This document shows positions 36,750-45,355 of a DNA stretch of 64,000 nucleotides, piece by piece. A model generated the notes under the pieces. That model had not been told where the DNA came from and did not search any database. It saw only the letters and a list, made by a program, of their open reading frames with translations. Source of the DNA: JADCRZ01 sp037718865. GTDB taxonomy: Bacteria; Bacteroidota; Bacteroidia; Chitinophagales; Chitinophagaceae. The first letter of the stretch is position 1; every line of letters begins with the position of its first letter. A program made the position numbers and the translations under genes. The stretch is taken from assembly GCA_037718865.1 (NCBI GenBank), contig JBBJMP010000002.1, positions 248,001 to 312,000 on the forward strand, read 5' to 3'.

Positions 36750-39700
36750 TTATTTTTTACCGGAATCCGGTGTGTTCTGAAATACGGGACCTTGTTCGGC
36801 ATTCGGTAATACCGTGCTGCCTTTGTACTGTCCATCTATCATCTCAAGCATCTGCGCCATTTGCTGTGCAGTTTGGATTTCAGCCTTCATAGCCTCCTGT
36901 TTGCCTTCCGGAAGGCTGGCATAGTAAGACATTTGCTGAGTGAAGTCTTTATGCAGGGCACGGGAAATCTTATCAGCTAGTTCTTTATAACCAGATTTGT
37001 AGCAGGCTTCAAGGTATTTAAAGCTCATGTAATTGTGCTGATTATTCTTGCTTACCAGAGCGTAAGGATGATTCTCAACAAGTATTCCTTTATCTGACTT
37101 GTCAAGCACCTTCCTGGCTTCGTCTTTCCGGTTTTCATCGGCCAGACTGGAAGCGGCTTCGGCATAGGCCATGCGTATGCTGTTGAGGTGCAAACGGTTT
37201 TGTTCATCAAAATATACACCTTTAATATTGGCGCCGCCAAAACCGAATTTATTCATCAGCTTGTCCACCATCCATTCCGTATTAATGCTCGTGTTGTTTT
37301 TCACGGGAACCAGGCGATAGCTTAAACCGTCTTTACGAACATACTGTGAAAATCCCAATTCCGACCCGGTATAGGGAGCGGTAAAATAGATAGGCCTCTT
37401 CCAATTATTGGCTGCTATGATGTTCAGGATAGCCAGGTCATTTTTCATGATGTAATTCTTCTTTTCCGGGATGTCTATAGTGAGCTTACTGACTACAGTG
37501 TCATCAGCATTCACTGTTTTGTTACTTCTGACAAGGGCTTCGTCTACATTTATCGTGAATTTTTTTGAAGGAATATAGTTTATGCTTTCCCCGCTTTGCA
37601 ATGCTACCTTCATGGAAGGCTCATCACTGGCTACCACGTTCTTCATCACATCATACAGATCATAGTATCGATTGGGATCAACATCCGGCCTTGGGTTATA
37701 GATAACATAATCGCGGTTGCGGCCCTGGATCTGCTCGGGCGTAACAATGACATCAATAGGGTCGCTTTCATTAACCTTATAACGCATCTGATTGATATAC
37801 CAGTCAATGCCAAGCAGGCTGTTATTAACCACCCGTATATCGGGCCGGATGCCTTCCACCTCTTGTGCATACCATAGCGGGTAGGTATCGTTGTCACCAA
37901 ACGTGAAGAGAATGGCATTTGGTGCGCAGCTCTCCAGGTAATCTTTAGCCAGGTCCCTGGCCAATACTTTTTTACTGCGGTCATGGTCATCCCATTCCTG
38001 AAAACCCATGATTACGGGCACTGCCAGCAGGCAGATAGCGGCAGCAAGGTAACCCGAGGAAGATTCCGACATTTTTTTATGCAGCCATTCCTTTACCTGA
38101 AGGACACCTAAGCCGATCCATATGGCAAATGCATAAAAAGAGCCCACATAGGCGTAATCACGTTCACGCGGTTGGTTGCCCGCCTGGTTAAGATATAATA
38201 CAACGGCAACGCCGGTAAAAAAGAATAACAACCCTGTAACCAGAAAATCTTTTTTGTTCTTATTGTAATGATATACAGCACCAATGATTCCAAGGATGAA
38301 AGGTAGCATGAACAGTTTGTTGTTAGCCTTATTCCTTTTAAGACTGTCAGGCATCTTCGACTGGTCGCCCAGTCTGAAGTTGTCAAAGAATGAAATGCCG
38401 CTTAACCAGTTTCCATCACGTACGTTACCCGGACCATAACCCTGGATATCGTTTTGCTTACCCGCAAAATTCCACATAAAGTACCTCCAGTACATCCAGT
38501 TTAGCTGATAGCCGAAAAAGAAGCGCAGGTTATCAGCCTGGTTTGGCTTCTCCCCATCTGCAAGGCCCAGCCAGTCCTTGTAAAAATCAGCATGGCCCTG
38601 GTCGTTGCTTGCGTCCCATACGCGGGGAAACATCATCATATCTTCGTTGGCATACACTGGTTTCACATCCTTACCCACTTCTTCATACTGGCTCTTCCCT
38701 TTGGAATATTTTACCGAAGTTTCATCGTACTCGACAGGTTGGGCAGTAAATACCTGGCCGTAAGTCAGTGGAAAGTCGCCGTACTGATCACGGCCGAGGT
38801 AACCTACCAGCGAGTTCGGATTATCAACATTATACATGTCGATAGTTGGGTTGGCGTTGGAGCGGATCATGGTAGTGAGATAGGTAGAATAACCTAAGAG
38901 CATAAAAGCGATACACCACAAACCCAGGCGGACTATGGGTCCCATTGTTTTGTACACGTTGGTCAGCAGGTATACGATTACTCCCAGTCCTATTGCCAGT
39001 CCAACAAAACCAAGTCCTGATTTAATAAAAGGAAAAGATAATAGCAACAAAAAAGCCACCAGCCAAATAGTAACGGGGGTAAAATCGACCTTTTCCGTTC
39101 TAAACAACTTCAGCCCGTAATAGATCAGCACGCCCAGCAGGATAAAGTAAAGCGCAAATCCGGAGAAGAAAGGTAAACCCAGGCTGTTCACAAACCACAC
39201 GTCAAATTTTCCTGCCCCTTCAACAGTGTACTGGATAACTACTTTCTGAATAAATCCGGTAAGGGCGCAACCGATAAGAAATGCCCAGATGGTTCCCGAA
39301 AGGGTTGTTTTATATCGTTTAAAGTAATAGATCATTACGATAGCCGGAATGGTCAACAGGTTCAGCAGGTGAACGCCGATGGACAATCCCATCATAAAAA
39401 AGATAAATATGATCCATCTATCTGAGCCGGACTCGCTGGCGGAATGTTCCCATTTAAGCATGGCCCAGAACACCACTGCAGTAAACAATGATGACATAGC
39501 GTACACCTCCCCTTCTACGGCACTGAACCAGAATGAATCACTAAAGGTGTAGGCGAGTGCGCCAACAACGCCGGCGCTCATGATACTAAACAGGTTTTGT
39601 TTTGTTAGATCCCCGCCATTATTGATCATGATCTTGCGGGCGAAATGGGTGATGGTCCAGAAAAGAAATAATATGGTAAAGCCGCTGCAGAGAGCGCTCA

Positions 39701-39935
39701 TAAGGTTTACGGCCCGGGCGGGATTACTGCCGCCAAACAATACGATGAACAACCTGCCTAAAATGACAAATAGGGGAGCTCCGGGAGGGTGAGGAACCTG
39801 CATTTTAAAGGTGCTGGAAATAAATTCTCCCGCATCCCACAGGCTGGCTGTTGCCTCCATAGTTAAGATGTATACCAAACAGGCAATCGCACAAACCACC
39901 CATCCTGTGATGTTGTTCACTTTATTAAAGTTCAT
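36750..39935 (-). CDS. DUF2723 multi-pass membrane protein (protein O-mannosyltransferase-like)
   Basis: A 1061-residue protein with about 12 hydrophobic segments in the first 650 residues and a soluble C-terminal part. The N-terminal EATASLWDAGEFISSTFKMQ, followed by HPPGAPLF, is the DUF2723 signature with an Asp after the first helix, as in GT-C glycosyltransferases that use lipid-linked sugars. Further features are QAGNQPRERDYAYVGSFYAF and FTFGDNDTYPLWYAQEVEG. In Bacteroidota this family is a candidate for protein O-glycosylation; direct function is inferred. Single-gene unit with a candidate -7 element (TATATTTG on the minus strand, 39958-39965) and a strong 3' hairpin. Confidence 0.85.
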   Translation of the reverse strand: MNFNKVNNITGWVVCAIACLVYILTMEATASLWDAGEFISSTFKMQVPHPPGAPLFVILGRLFIVLFGGSNPARAVNLMSALCSGFTILFLFWTITHFARKIMINNGGDLTKQNLFSIMSAGVVGALAYTFSDSFWFSAVEGEVYAMSSLFTAVVFWAMLKWEHSASESGSDRWIIFIFFMMGLSIGVHLLNLLTIPAIVMIYYFKRYKTTLSGTIWAFLIGCALTGFIQKVVIQYTVEGAGKFDVWFVNSLGLPFFSGFALYFILLGVLIYYGLKLFRTEKVDFTPVTIWLVAFLLLLSFPFIKSGLGFVGLAIGLGVIVYLLTNVYKTMGPIVRLGLWCIAFMLLGYSTYLTTMIRSNANPTIDMYNVDNPNSLVGYLGRDQYGDFPLTYGQVFTAQPVEYDETSVKYSKGKSQYEEVGKDVKPVYANEDMMMFPRVWDASNDQGHADFYKDWLGLADGEKPNQADNLRFFFGYQLNWMYWRYFMWNFAGKQNDIQGYGPGNVRDGNWLSGISFFDNFRLGDQSKMPDSLKRNKANNKLFMLPFILGIIGAVYHYNKNKKDFLVTGLLFFFTGVAVVLYLNQAGNQPRERDYAYVGSFYAFAIWIGLGVLQVKEWLHKKMSESSSGYLAAAICLLAVPVIMGFQEWDDHDRSKKVLARDLAKDYLESCAPNAILFTFGDNDTYPLWYAQEVEGIRPDIRVVNNSLLGIDWYINQMRYKVNESDPIDVIVTPEQIQGRNRDYVIYNPRPDVDPNRYYDLYDVMKNVVASDEPSMKVALQSGESINYIPSKKFTINVDEALVRSNKTVNADDTVVSKLTIDIPEKKNYIMKNDLAILNIIAANNWKRPIYFTAPYTGSELGFSQYVRKDGLSYRLVPVKNNTSINTEWMVDKLMNKFGFGGANIKGVYFDEQNRLHLNSIRMAYAEAASSLADENRKDEARKVLDKSDKGILVENHPYALVSKNNQHNYMSFKYLEACYKSGYKELADKISRALHKDFTQQMSYYASLPEGKQEAMKAEIQTAQQMAQMLEMIDGQYKGSTVLPNAEQGPVFQNTPDSGKK

Positions 39936-40076
39936 ACTGGTTTCTTTTTAAACTTGGCAAATATAAAGGTATGATTCAAATGATGGAACGCCTAGTTGGG
40001 TTTTAACGATATATTTCGCCTCGGGCCGGTGTGCCTCGTATTTGCCGTCGCCACTGCTTTGGGCATCCTCCCGCCT

Positions 40077-40262
40077 TGTCATTTCAACGAAGCGCCATAA
40101 GTGCTTGAATAGAAATGGGTTTTGCGCTTCGTTGAAATCTCCTGACATTGAGGTACTTTTTGCCTTACCAGGATCTTTAACAACCTGCTCCGAAGAGATT
40201 TCAAATGAAGCGCAAAATGAGATTTCATTCGAAGATGCTGCGGCGCTTCATTCGAAATGACA
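40077..40262. repeat. Pair of REP-like palindromic elements
   Basis: The 383-bp gap between 39936 and 40318 has no gene but holds two related stem-loops. The first (40077-40147) has TTTCAACGAAGCGC facing its perfect complement GCGCTTCGTTGAAA, with outer TGTCA/TGACA. The second (40195-40262) has TTTCAAATGAAGCGC facing GCGCTTCATTCGAAA with one mismatch and also ends TGACA. Elements of the type TGTCATTTCGAxCGAAGCG are common dispersed repeats in Bacteroidota genomes. They differ in sequence from the repeat family near the RAYT gene at 55,300. Confidence 0.8.
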
Positions 40263-40318
40263 GAAAACGAATGAAATAACAGGTAGAGATGAAAGATGTC
40301 TCTGAGCCATAATCGCAG

Positions 40319-41140
40319 TTAAGTAAAATAGATCCTGATCGTCTGGTAATACAGCCTGTTTTGTAAATAATTATTCTGAGACTGTTCCGTAAACCCGTGA
40401 AGGCCGAATAAACCGGCTGCATTACCTTTATTGATGGCAATCTCCAGGTAACCCCCTGAGTTGAACAAAGCCAGCTTTTCGCCTTCCGAAACATCGGCAT
40501 AGGTCTCACTGATCTTATCCAATACCTCATCCCGTTTAAACACAATGCTGAATCTTCTGCCCCTGCGCTGTTCTTCAAACTCTTCCCTCGTGATATTAAC
40601 GATCACGTTTTCAAAATTGTCAATAAAAATGATTTGTCCTTCAATCCAGTTTTCCCCGAGTAATGGCCGTAAAGGATTTTTTTCCAGGATGGTAATATCG
40701 GGTTCGCCAATCTCCTGTATCGCCATGCCGTTAGACAAGTCGTTGATAGCTTCGCCGAATATTTTTGCACAGTAAAGGGTATTTTTAATGCTGTTCTTGT
40801 CAAGTTCCAACCCAATTACCATTTCGGGCTTTCCTTCCAGCAGCATCGTCAGTAAGCCATTGTCTGCGCAAAGGATATACTGGTTTTTGTGGAAGGCCAG
40901 TAACAATCTTTCGGGTCTTTGCTCGAACAGGTTGACAAGTATGATATGATAGGTAAAATCAGGAAAATTGGGGATCGCGTTCCGGCATATGTATGCAGAC
41001 TGCGGGTAATTGAAGGGAGCCAGCTGATGGGAAATATCTACAATGGTAAAGCCTGGATTGATCTGCAGCAGCTGCCCTTTTATGGCACCTATAAGGTAAT
41101 CCTGTTGACCTATGTCGGAAGTTAGGGTTAGTAAAGCCAT
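40319..41140 (-). CDS. SAM hydroxide adenosyltransferase / chlorinase-type protein (DUF62)
   Basis: A 273-residue protein of the SAM-dependent halogenase/SAM hydrolase family. The N-terminal LTLTSDIGQQDYLIGAIKG carries the Asp that binds the ribose, and VDISHQLAPFNYPQSAY and the C-terminal GYLEIAINKGNAAGLFGL match the two-domain fold. Most bacterial members, called SAM hydroxide adenosyltransferases, split SAM into adenosine and methionine rather than halogenating; that is the likely role. No operon partner is evident. Confidence 0.88.
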   Translation of the reverse strand: MALLTLTSDIGQQDYLIGAIKGQLLQINPGFTIVDISHQLAPFNYPQSAYICRNAIPNFPDFTYHIILVNLFEQRPERLLLAFHKNQYILCADNGLLTMLLEGKPEMVIGLELDKNSIKNTLYCAKIFGEAINDLSNGMAIQEIGEPDITILEKNPLRPLLGENWIEGQIIFIDNFENVIVNITREEFEEQRRGRRFSIVFKRDEVLDKISETYADVSEGEKLALFNSGGYLEIAINKGNAAGLFGLHGFTEQSQNNYLQNRLYYQTIRIYFT

Positions 41141-41268
41141 TAGCAGAATCCGGATTTATATGTTCCAAAGGGCCTCCTGGAAAGTTGTTTAACAAAATAT
41201 ACCTGCTTATACTTTTCTATATAGTAAGCTCTTCTTCATCTATTCCTGTGGATGAGAAAAGCGACCTC

Positions 41269-42078
41269 CTATTTAACCAGTTTTCCACCTTTAAAAAAGA
41301 ATTTATGCACCAGTTTGTCGGACAGAGATGGAAAGAACCTGTTTAACAAAACGGTTTGTACCCCGGTAAAAGTGAGTACAAGGGTGCGCTTGCGTTTTTC
41401 AATAGCTGTTATGATATGTTTTGCGCATTCGGCAGCCGGCATCATTTTGTTCTCATCCATTTTGCTTTCTCCGTGAACGCTTCCTTTTTCGTTCAAAGCA
41501 GCATTGCGTATGTTAGAAGTGGTAAAGCCCGGACAAACCCACATCACGTTGACCTCATTTTCAAGCAATTCGGTCCTCAGGGCTTCAAGCCAGCCCTGCA
41601 AGGCGAATTTTGAAGCTGAGTAGCCGCTTCTGCCGGGCAGTCCCCGGTAACCGGCAATGGAAGAAATACCGACAATCGTGCCCTTCCTGGCAGTAATAGA
41701 GGCCAAAGCAAATTTGGTGCAACATACTGCACCAAAAAAATTCACGTTCATCACTTTGCGGATCACCTCTACTTCTGCATCGCTAACCAGGGCCCGCATC
41801 GATATGCCGGCGTTATTGATCAGTATGTCTATGCCTCCGAAGGTTTCAATGGTAGATGTTATGAATTTCTGACAGTCCTGTTCAATGCTCACGTCACAGA
41901 CCTCCGCATGCAATTCTACGTTGGCATACTGCATCTTCAGGTTATATAGTTTATCATGATTTCTGCCGCAGGTAGCTATTTTAGCGCCGAGGGGTACCAG
42001 CTCATCGATGAGTGCTTTGCCTATGCCGTCGGTTCCGCCGGTTATAGCGACTACTTTGTTTAAGAAATACGATACCAT
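41269..42078 (-). CDS. Short-chain dehydrogenase/reductase
   Basis: About 269 residues with a classical SDR pattern: VVAITGGTDGIGKALIDEL at the N-terminus, INNAGISMRA, GISSIAGYRGLPGRSGYSAS with the catalytic Ser, Tyr and Lys (YSASKFALQG). The C-terminus has an amphipathic hydrophobic tail (TVLLNRFFPSLSDKLV), as in DHRS7B-like SDRs that attach to membranes. Met9 of the open frame (42078) is taken as the start. Substrate unknown. Confidence 0.85.
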   Translation of the reverse strand: MVSYFLNKVVAITGGTDGIGKALIDELVPLGAKIATCGRNHDKLYNLKMQYANVELHAEVCDVSIEQDCQKFITSTIETFGGIDILINNAGISMRALVSDAEVEVIRKVMNVNFFGAVCCTKFALASITARKGTIVGISSIAGYRGLPGRSGYSASKFALQGWLEALRTELLENEVNVMWVCPGFTTSNIRNAALNEKGSVHGESKMDENKMMPAAECAKHIITAIEKRKRTLVLTFTGVQTVLLNRFFPSLSDKLVHKFFFKGGKLVK

Positions 42079-42183
42079 TAAGGAAGCCCCTTTTTTGTGC
42101 AAACCTACATGAAACGGCGGGTATAAAAAAGCGAACCGGTGAATGTGAGATTCGGGGATAACAAGGCTGGCTCATTGGCCGGC

Positions 42184-42909
42184 TCATTTTTTCCTTTGGA
42201 AAATCAAAAAATGCTGAATGGGCAGGAAGTCGCCCTTGTAAGACAAAAAGAATCCGTTTGCGGAAAGTTCTTTGGTGACCTGGGCAACACTCATTTTATG
42301 AAGTTCTTTAATCGCAATAGAAGGATCTTCCGCTTTATACTCAAGTAGGAGAATCTTGCCGTTAGGCCTGAGGGCCTTCCTTATGCTGCGAAGCATTTCA
42401 AAAGGATACAGCAATTCATGGTACACGTCTACCATGATTGCCAGGTCAATGGAATTTTCAGGAAGGTTGGGCGACTGGCTGTTACCTTTAACAACCGTAA
42501 CGTTGGTATTGCCGAGGTCCTTTTTTTTGTTAGTAAGGAAGCTGATCAGCTCATCCTGGATTTCCACTGCGTAAACCTTTCCTTTTGGCAGCTTTGAAGC
42601 CATGCGAAAAGTATAATAACCCGTACCGGCACCGATATCTGCTACCGTACTCGTATCGGCGATGGGTAGTTCACTGATTGCGAGGTTTGTATTTTCTTCT
42701 TGCTGCCTGTTGTTGCGTTCCAGCCAGTCAGCGCCTGCAGCTCCCATTAACGTTGCTATTTCCCTGCCCATGTAAATCTTGCCGGTTCCGTCAGCCGAGG
42801 GTTTTTTATAGGAGTACCCGTTAGTTTGTTTTTGCTGTGCATGCAGGGGAGCCAGCGCAATTAAGAAAAGGGAAGCAGCAAGAATAAAGTACCGGCGAAA
42901 CGACTTCAT
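42184..42909 (-). CDS. Exported class I SAM-dependent methyltransferase
   Basis: A 241-residue protein with a clear signal peptide (YFILAASLFLIALAPLHAQ, cleavage about residue 24) followed by a Rossmann methyltransferase domain: VADIGAGTGYYTFRMASKLP and VYAVEIQDELISF, then IDLAIMVDVYHELLYPFEML. A methyltransferase outside the cytoplasm is unusual because SAM is cytoplasmic, though such proteins are known in Bacteroidota. It lies 81 bp from the SDR gene on the same strand. Function unknown. Confidence 0.85.
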   Translation of the reverse strand: MKSFRRYFILAASLFLIALAPLHAQQKQTNGYSYKKPSADGTGKIYMGREIATLMGAAGADWLERNNRQQEENTNLAISELPIADTSTVADIGAGTGYYTFRMASKLPKGKVYAVEIQDELISFLTNKKKDLGNTNVTVVKGNSQSPNLPENSIDLAIMVDVYHELLYPFEMLRSIRKALRPNGKILLLEYKAEDPSIAIKELHKMSVAQVTKELSANGFFLSYKGDFLPIQHFLIFQRKK

Positions 42910-43020
42910 GAATTCGAATTATTTAATAGAACATACGTATGGACGGATTGTTTGCGGCAGCGTCATCGCAGTTGGTATAGTTATGCTGAAATACTCTTCA
43001 TTTTGAAATGAAATCAAAAA

Positions 43021-43051
43021 TTTGGTTCAAACGGTATAATCCTTATTTTTG
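43021..43051 (+). promoter_or_regulatory. Promoter of tRNA-Lys
   Basis: TTTG at 43021-43024 and TATTTTTG at 43044-43051 are separated by exactly 19 bp, a full match to the Bacteroidota -33/-7 consensus, about 40 bp before the tRNA. Confidence 0.75.
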
Positions 43052-43091
43052 CACTCCAAATTTAAACAGGCTGCTGTTTGGATAAAGGGAT

Positions 43092-43164
43092 GATTTGGTA
43101 GCTCAGTTGGTAGAGCAATACACTTTTAATGTATGGGTCCTGGGTTCGAGTCCCAGCCAGATCA
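43092..43164 (+). tRNA. tRNA-Lys (anticodon TTT)
   Basis: The acceptor arm GATTTGG pairs with CCAGATC, the D-arm is GCTCAGTTGGTAGAGC, the anticodon stem ATACA/TGTAT encloses loop CTTTTAA giving anticodon TTT, and the T-arm is CTGGGTTCGAGTCCCAG. The discriminator is A and the CCA end is not encoded. A promoter and a terminator flank it, so it is a single-gene unit. Confidence 0.97.
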
Positions 43165-43179
43165 CGGGATTTAAAATAT

Positions 43180-43218
43180 AAGGCTTTGTAATCAGATGAT
43201 TATAAAGCCTTTTTTTAT
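43180..43218 (+). terminator. Terminator after tRNA-Lys
   Basis: AAGGCTTTGTAATC pairs with GATTATAAAGCCTT (one G-T pair) around AGAT, followed by a run of T. It starts 16 bp after the tRNA. Confidence 0.9.
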
Positions 43219-43268
43219 TTGCGGAATGGGTGCTGGAACTTACTTCATTGCACAATCCATATATAAGA

Positions 43269-43675
43269 ATGAAACTAATCTTCACCTTCTTTTTACTTGT
43301 TCCCTTTTACGCGTTTACACAGACCGCTTTGCCTACTGACGCAAATGGTAAAGTAAAATTTGAGGAAGTTGTTTTACTTGATTCCACATCCAATGCAAAG
43401 CAATTGTATTCAAGATCATTAGCCTGGTTCGCTGAAACATTCAAATCTTCAAAAAGCGTGATTGAAATGCAGGATCCTAATGCATGCATCGTAATCGGGA
43501 AAGGCAATTTTCTAATGGATTGGCCCGGAGCCCTTGGATTTGGCACTACCGGCCGCGTTTCTTTTACGATTAATGTTGCTTCAAAGGATTCAAAATCAGA
43601 AAAAGTTTGGTTGATAAAATAACCGCCTTGATTGAAACCTTAAAAAGTGCCATGGCAAAAAATGATAATTGGTAA
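43269..43675 (+). pseudogene. DUF4468-like secreted protein, internally deleted and frameshifted
   Basis: The open frame from 43269 to 43622 has a signal peptide (FTFFLLVPFYAFTQ) and the DUF4468 pattern (QLYSRSLAWFAETFKSS, then VIGKGNF and GRVSFTINVASKD), but it is only 117 residues where this family is usually near 180-200. In another frame just after, sequence encodes SLVDKITALIETLKSAMAKN and ends with DNW before TAA at 43675; this resembles the usual C-terminal helix of the family. A middle section is missing and the frames do not join, which indicates an internal deletion. A shorter functional variant is less likely. Function unknown. Confidence 0.6.
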
Positions 43676-43717
43676 CAACAATGAACCTCTATCAATCACA
43701 AAAATTCAAAAGTTCAT

Positions 43718-44326
43718 ATGTTGAAAACCTGGGAAATAATTTTCTTTTTTGCTGCTGCTGTGCTTACAGCATTTGTCACGTACAAATGGAAGGAATTGCT
43801 AATTTTAGGAAAAGTTACCTTAATTATTATAATAGTAAGTTCATCCATAAGTGCTCTTACTAATTACATTCAGCACAGGAAAGACAGATTATTGGAAAAG
43901 GTAAATGCTGAATTTGGCGATTTAAATGATCCAAGTGATGCAATATATCCACCATCTTTTAGAATTGGAGATAGCGGAGCTGAGTTTCGCTTAATAGGTG
44001 GAGTTCTAAATTTTCAGCCTTTTGGTCCTCTTGTAAAATTATATATAAAAGATGATCATTTATGTGTGTTTGTTATAATTAGAGATAAGTCAGGAAAACC
44101 TATTGCTGTAATTGATGAAAATATTTGGACCCTCTACAACAGTGAGTACGAATTCAATTATGACAATACTGCATTTGAATTAGTTACTCCTGGAGAAAGG
44201 AAAGTCTACTTTCAAATACAGTTTAAAAATGGAAGGGCTCAAATATCCGGGGTATTGTTAAATGAAAAAGGAATGGGAATAAATATGTACCAGATGCCAG
44301 GCATAGATGGTGGATTTTTAAGCTAA
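43718..44326 (+). CDS. AT-rich hypothetical membrane protein
   Basis: A 202-residue protein with two N-terminal membrane helices (FFFAAAVLTAFV, about 9-21; LITLIIIIVSSSI-like, about 33-46) and a soluble C-terminal domain of about 150 residues without a known signature. Its AT-rich codon use stands out from the housekeeping genes. After its stop, another frame stays open for about 30 codons (LIDPTKNEDILIDHTKRLFK and on to 44419), which might be the lost tail of a longer protein. It sits between the DUF4468 remnant and the type VI locus. Function unknown. Confidence 0.6.
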   Translation: MLKTWEIIFFFAAAVLTAFVTYKWKELLILGKVTLIIIIVSSSISALTNYIQHRKDRLLEKVNAEFGDLNDPSDAIYPPSFRIGDSGAEFRLIGGVLNFQPFGPLVKLYIKDDHLCVFVIIRDKSGKPIAVIDENIWTLYNSEYEFNYDNTAFELVTPGERKVYFQIQFKNGRAQISGVLLNEKGMGINMYQMPGIDGGFLS

Positions 44327-44538
44327 TTGACCCAACAAAAAATGAAGATATATTAATAGATCATACCAAACGTTTGTTTAAGTATCCGAGGGCTAAATAT
44401 ATTAATGAGAGAGCATAGGAATATATTACTTATTTTTTTTTGAACTCAAAATGAGCATTATCATAGCCAACTGTAACATTATTACACATAAATATATTTC
44501 CAACAATGAATTCATAGATGAGTGATCTTCGAAATTAT
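44327..44538. other. AT-rich intergenic stretch left of the type VI locus
   Basis: Apart from the possible frameshifted tail up to 44419, no gene is recognised here. Together with the operator-like cluster and promoter to 44781 it makes up the 455-bp gap before tssD. Confidence 0.5.
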
Positions 44539-44569
44539 AAAATGATACATTATGTATCATTTTGATACA
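44539..44569. promoter_or_regulatory. Operator-like cluster of TGATAC half-sites
   Basis: AAAATGATACAT and ATGTATCATTTT flank a single T as a perfect 25-bp palindrome (44539-44563). A second inverted pair, TGTATCA-TTT-TGATACA (44553-44569), overlaps it, so three TGATAC half-sites alternate in direction. It lies about 110 bp upstream of the tssD -33 box. The symmetry is that of a dimeric regulator site, but a hairpin is also possible. Confidence 0.6.
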
Positions 44570-44677
44570 CTTTACTGCTGCCCTTTGGCTATCGGCCCGT
44601 TCTTTTTCTCCTATTGTAGAAAAGTGGAGCAATTATTCATAATTAAACATCAAAAATTGCACATGAAGAAAATAAAT

Positions 44678-44708
44678 TTTGGGACGATTAAAAATTACAT
44701 TAACTTTT
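44678..44708 (+). promoter_or_regulatory. Candidate promoter of the tssD-vgrG-rhs arm
   Basis: TTTG at 44678-44681 and TAACTTTT at 44701-44708 are exactly 19 bp apart, matching the Bacteroidota promoter layout in all but the last -7 base. It would give a leader of about 65 bases before tssD. Confidence 0.55.
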
Positions 44709-44781
44709 CTTCCACTTCCCCCCTTAAAACTAAGGCTATTTATCCCTACCAACTTTATTTCTCTTCTTAAATCTAACTTTT

Positions 44782-45174
44782 ATGGCGTTCAATGCAAAAC
44801 TTAAAATCGGCGGTAAAGACAACATTGATGTACTCAAATGTAATTATTCCCTGCGAAGGGATGTAGACTCTAAAGGAAGGCCTTCTTCCGGAGTGTATGG
44901 AGGGACGATTAATTTGTCTGTAGAATCAACAGATGATACGTCTATCATCGAATCCATGGTCAATCAATACAAGCCCGTAGATGGGATGATTACGTTCAAG
45001 AAAAGCGACGAAGATGCCAAGATGAAGGAACTATCCTGGGAGAAAGGCTACGTTATCGCCTTCAAGGAAGGCATCGATATTACGGGAACGGAGCCAATGC
45101 TGATTGACTTTACGGTTTCAGCTGAAAAGATCAAAATCGGCAATGCGGAGCACAAGAATGAATGGCCTAAATAG
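44782..45174 (+). CDS. tssD: Type VI secretion tube protein TssD (Hcp-like)
   Basis: A 130-residue protein of the Bacteroidota TssD family, which stacks into the inner tube of the type VI apparatus. The N-terminal MAFNAKLKIGGK and CNYSLRRDVDSKGRPSSGVYG and the middle ESTDDTSIIESMVNQ are characteristic, and the beta-rich remainder matches the Hcp fold. No signal peptide, as expected. It is the first gene of the forward arm, with vgrG 181 bp downstream. It may be an orphan tube gene paired with this vgrG rather than the only one in the genome. Confidence 0.93.
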   Translation: MAFNAKLKIGGKDNIDVLKCNYSLRRDVDSKGRPSSGVYGGTINLSVESTDDTSIIESMVNQYKPVDGMITFKKSDEDAKMKELSWEKGYVIAFKEGIDITGTEPMLIDFTVSAEKIKIGNAEHKNEWPK

Positions 45175-45355
45175 GTGCGTAACGAGTATTGATTCTTGTT
45201 TCTTCATTAGCAATGTACTCCTTTAAGGACAGTATTTTATAAAACGGCTTTACTACCATTTGCCCAACACTCGTAGTAGACACTTTTATTTTGCGTAACG
45301 TAATGGCATCCTTATTCGTACGCTGCCCTATTTGTTTACACAAATAATCCTGCAT

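Noticed and set aside
40319..41140. True halogenase activity for the SAM-dependent protein
   Set aside because: Most bacterial members of this family hydrolyse SAM, and no halogenation gene cluster is nearby.
44426..44632. 68-codon minus-strand frame over the TGATAC palindrome
   Set aside because: It covers an AT-rich regulatory stretch and has low-complexity hydrophobic sequence without a conserved pattern.
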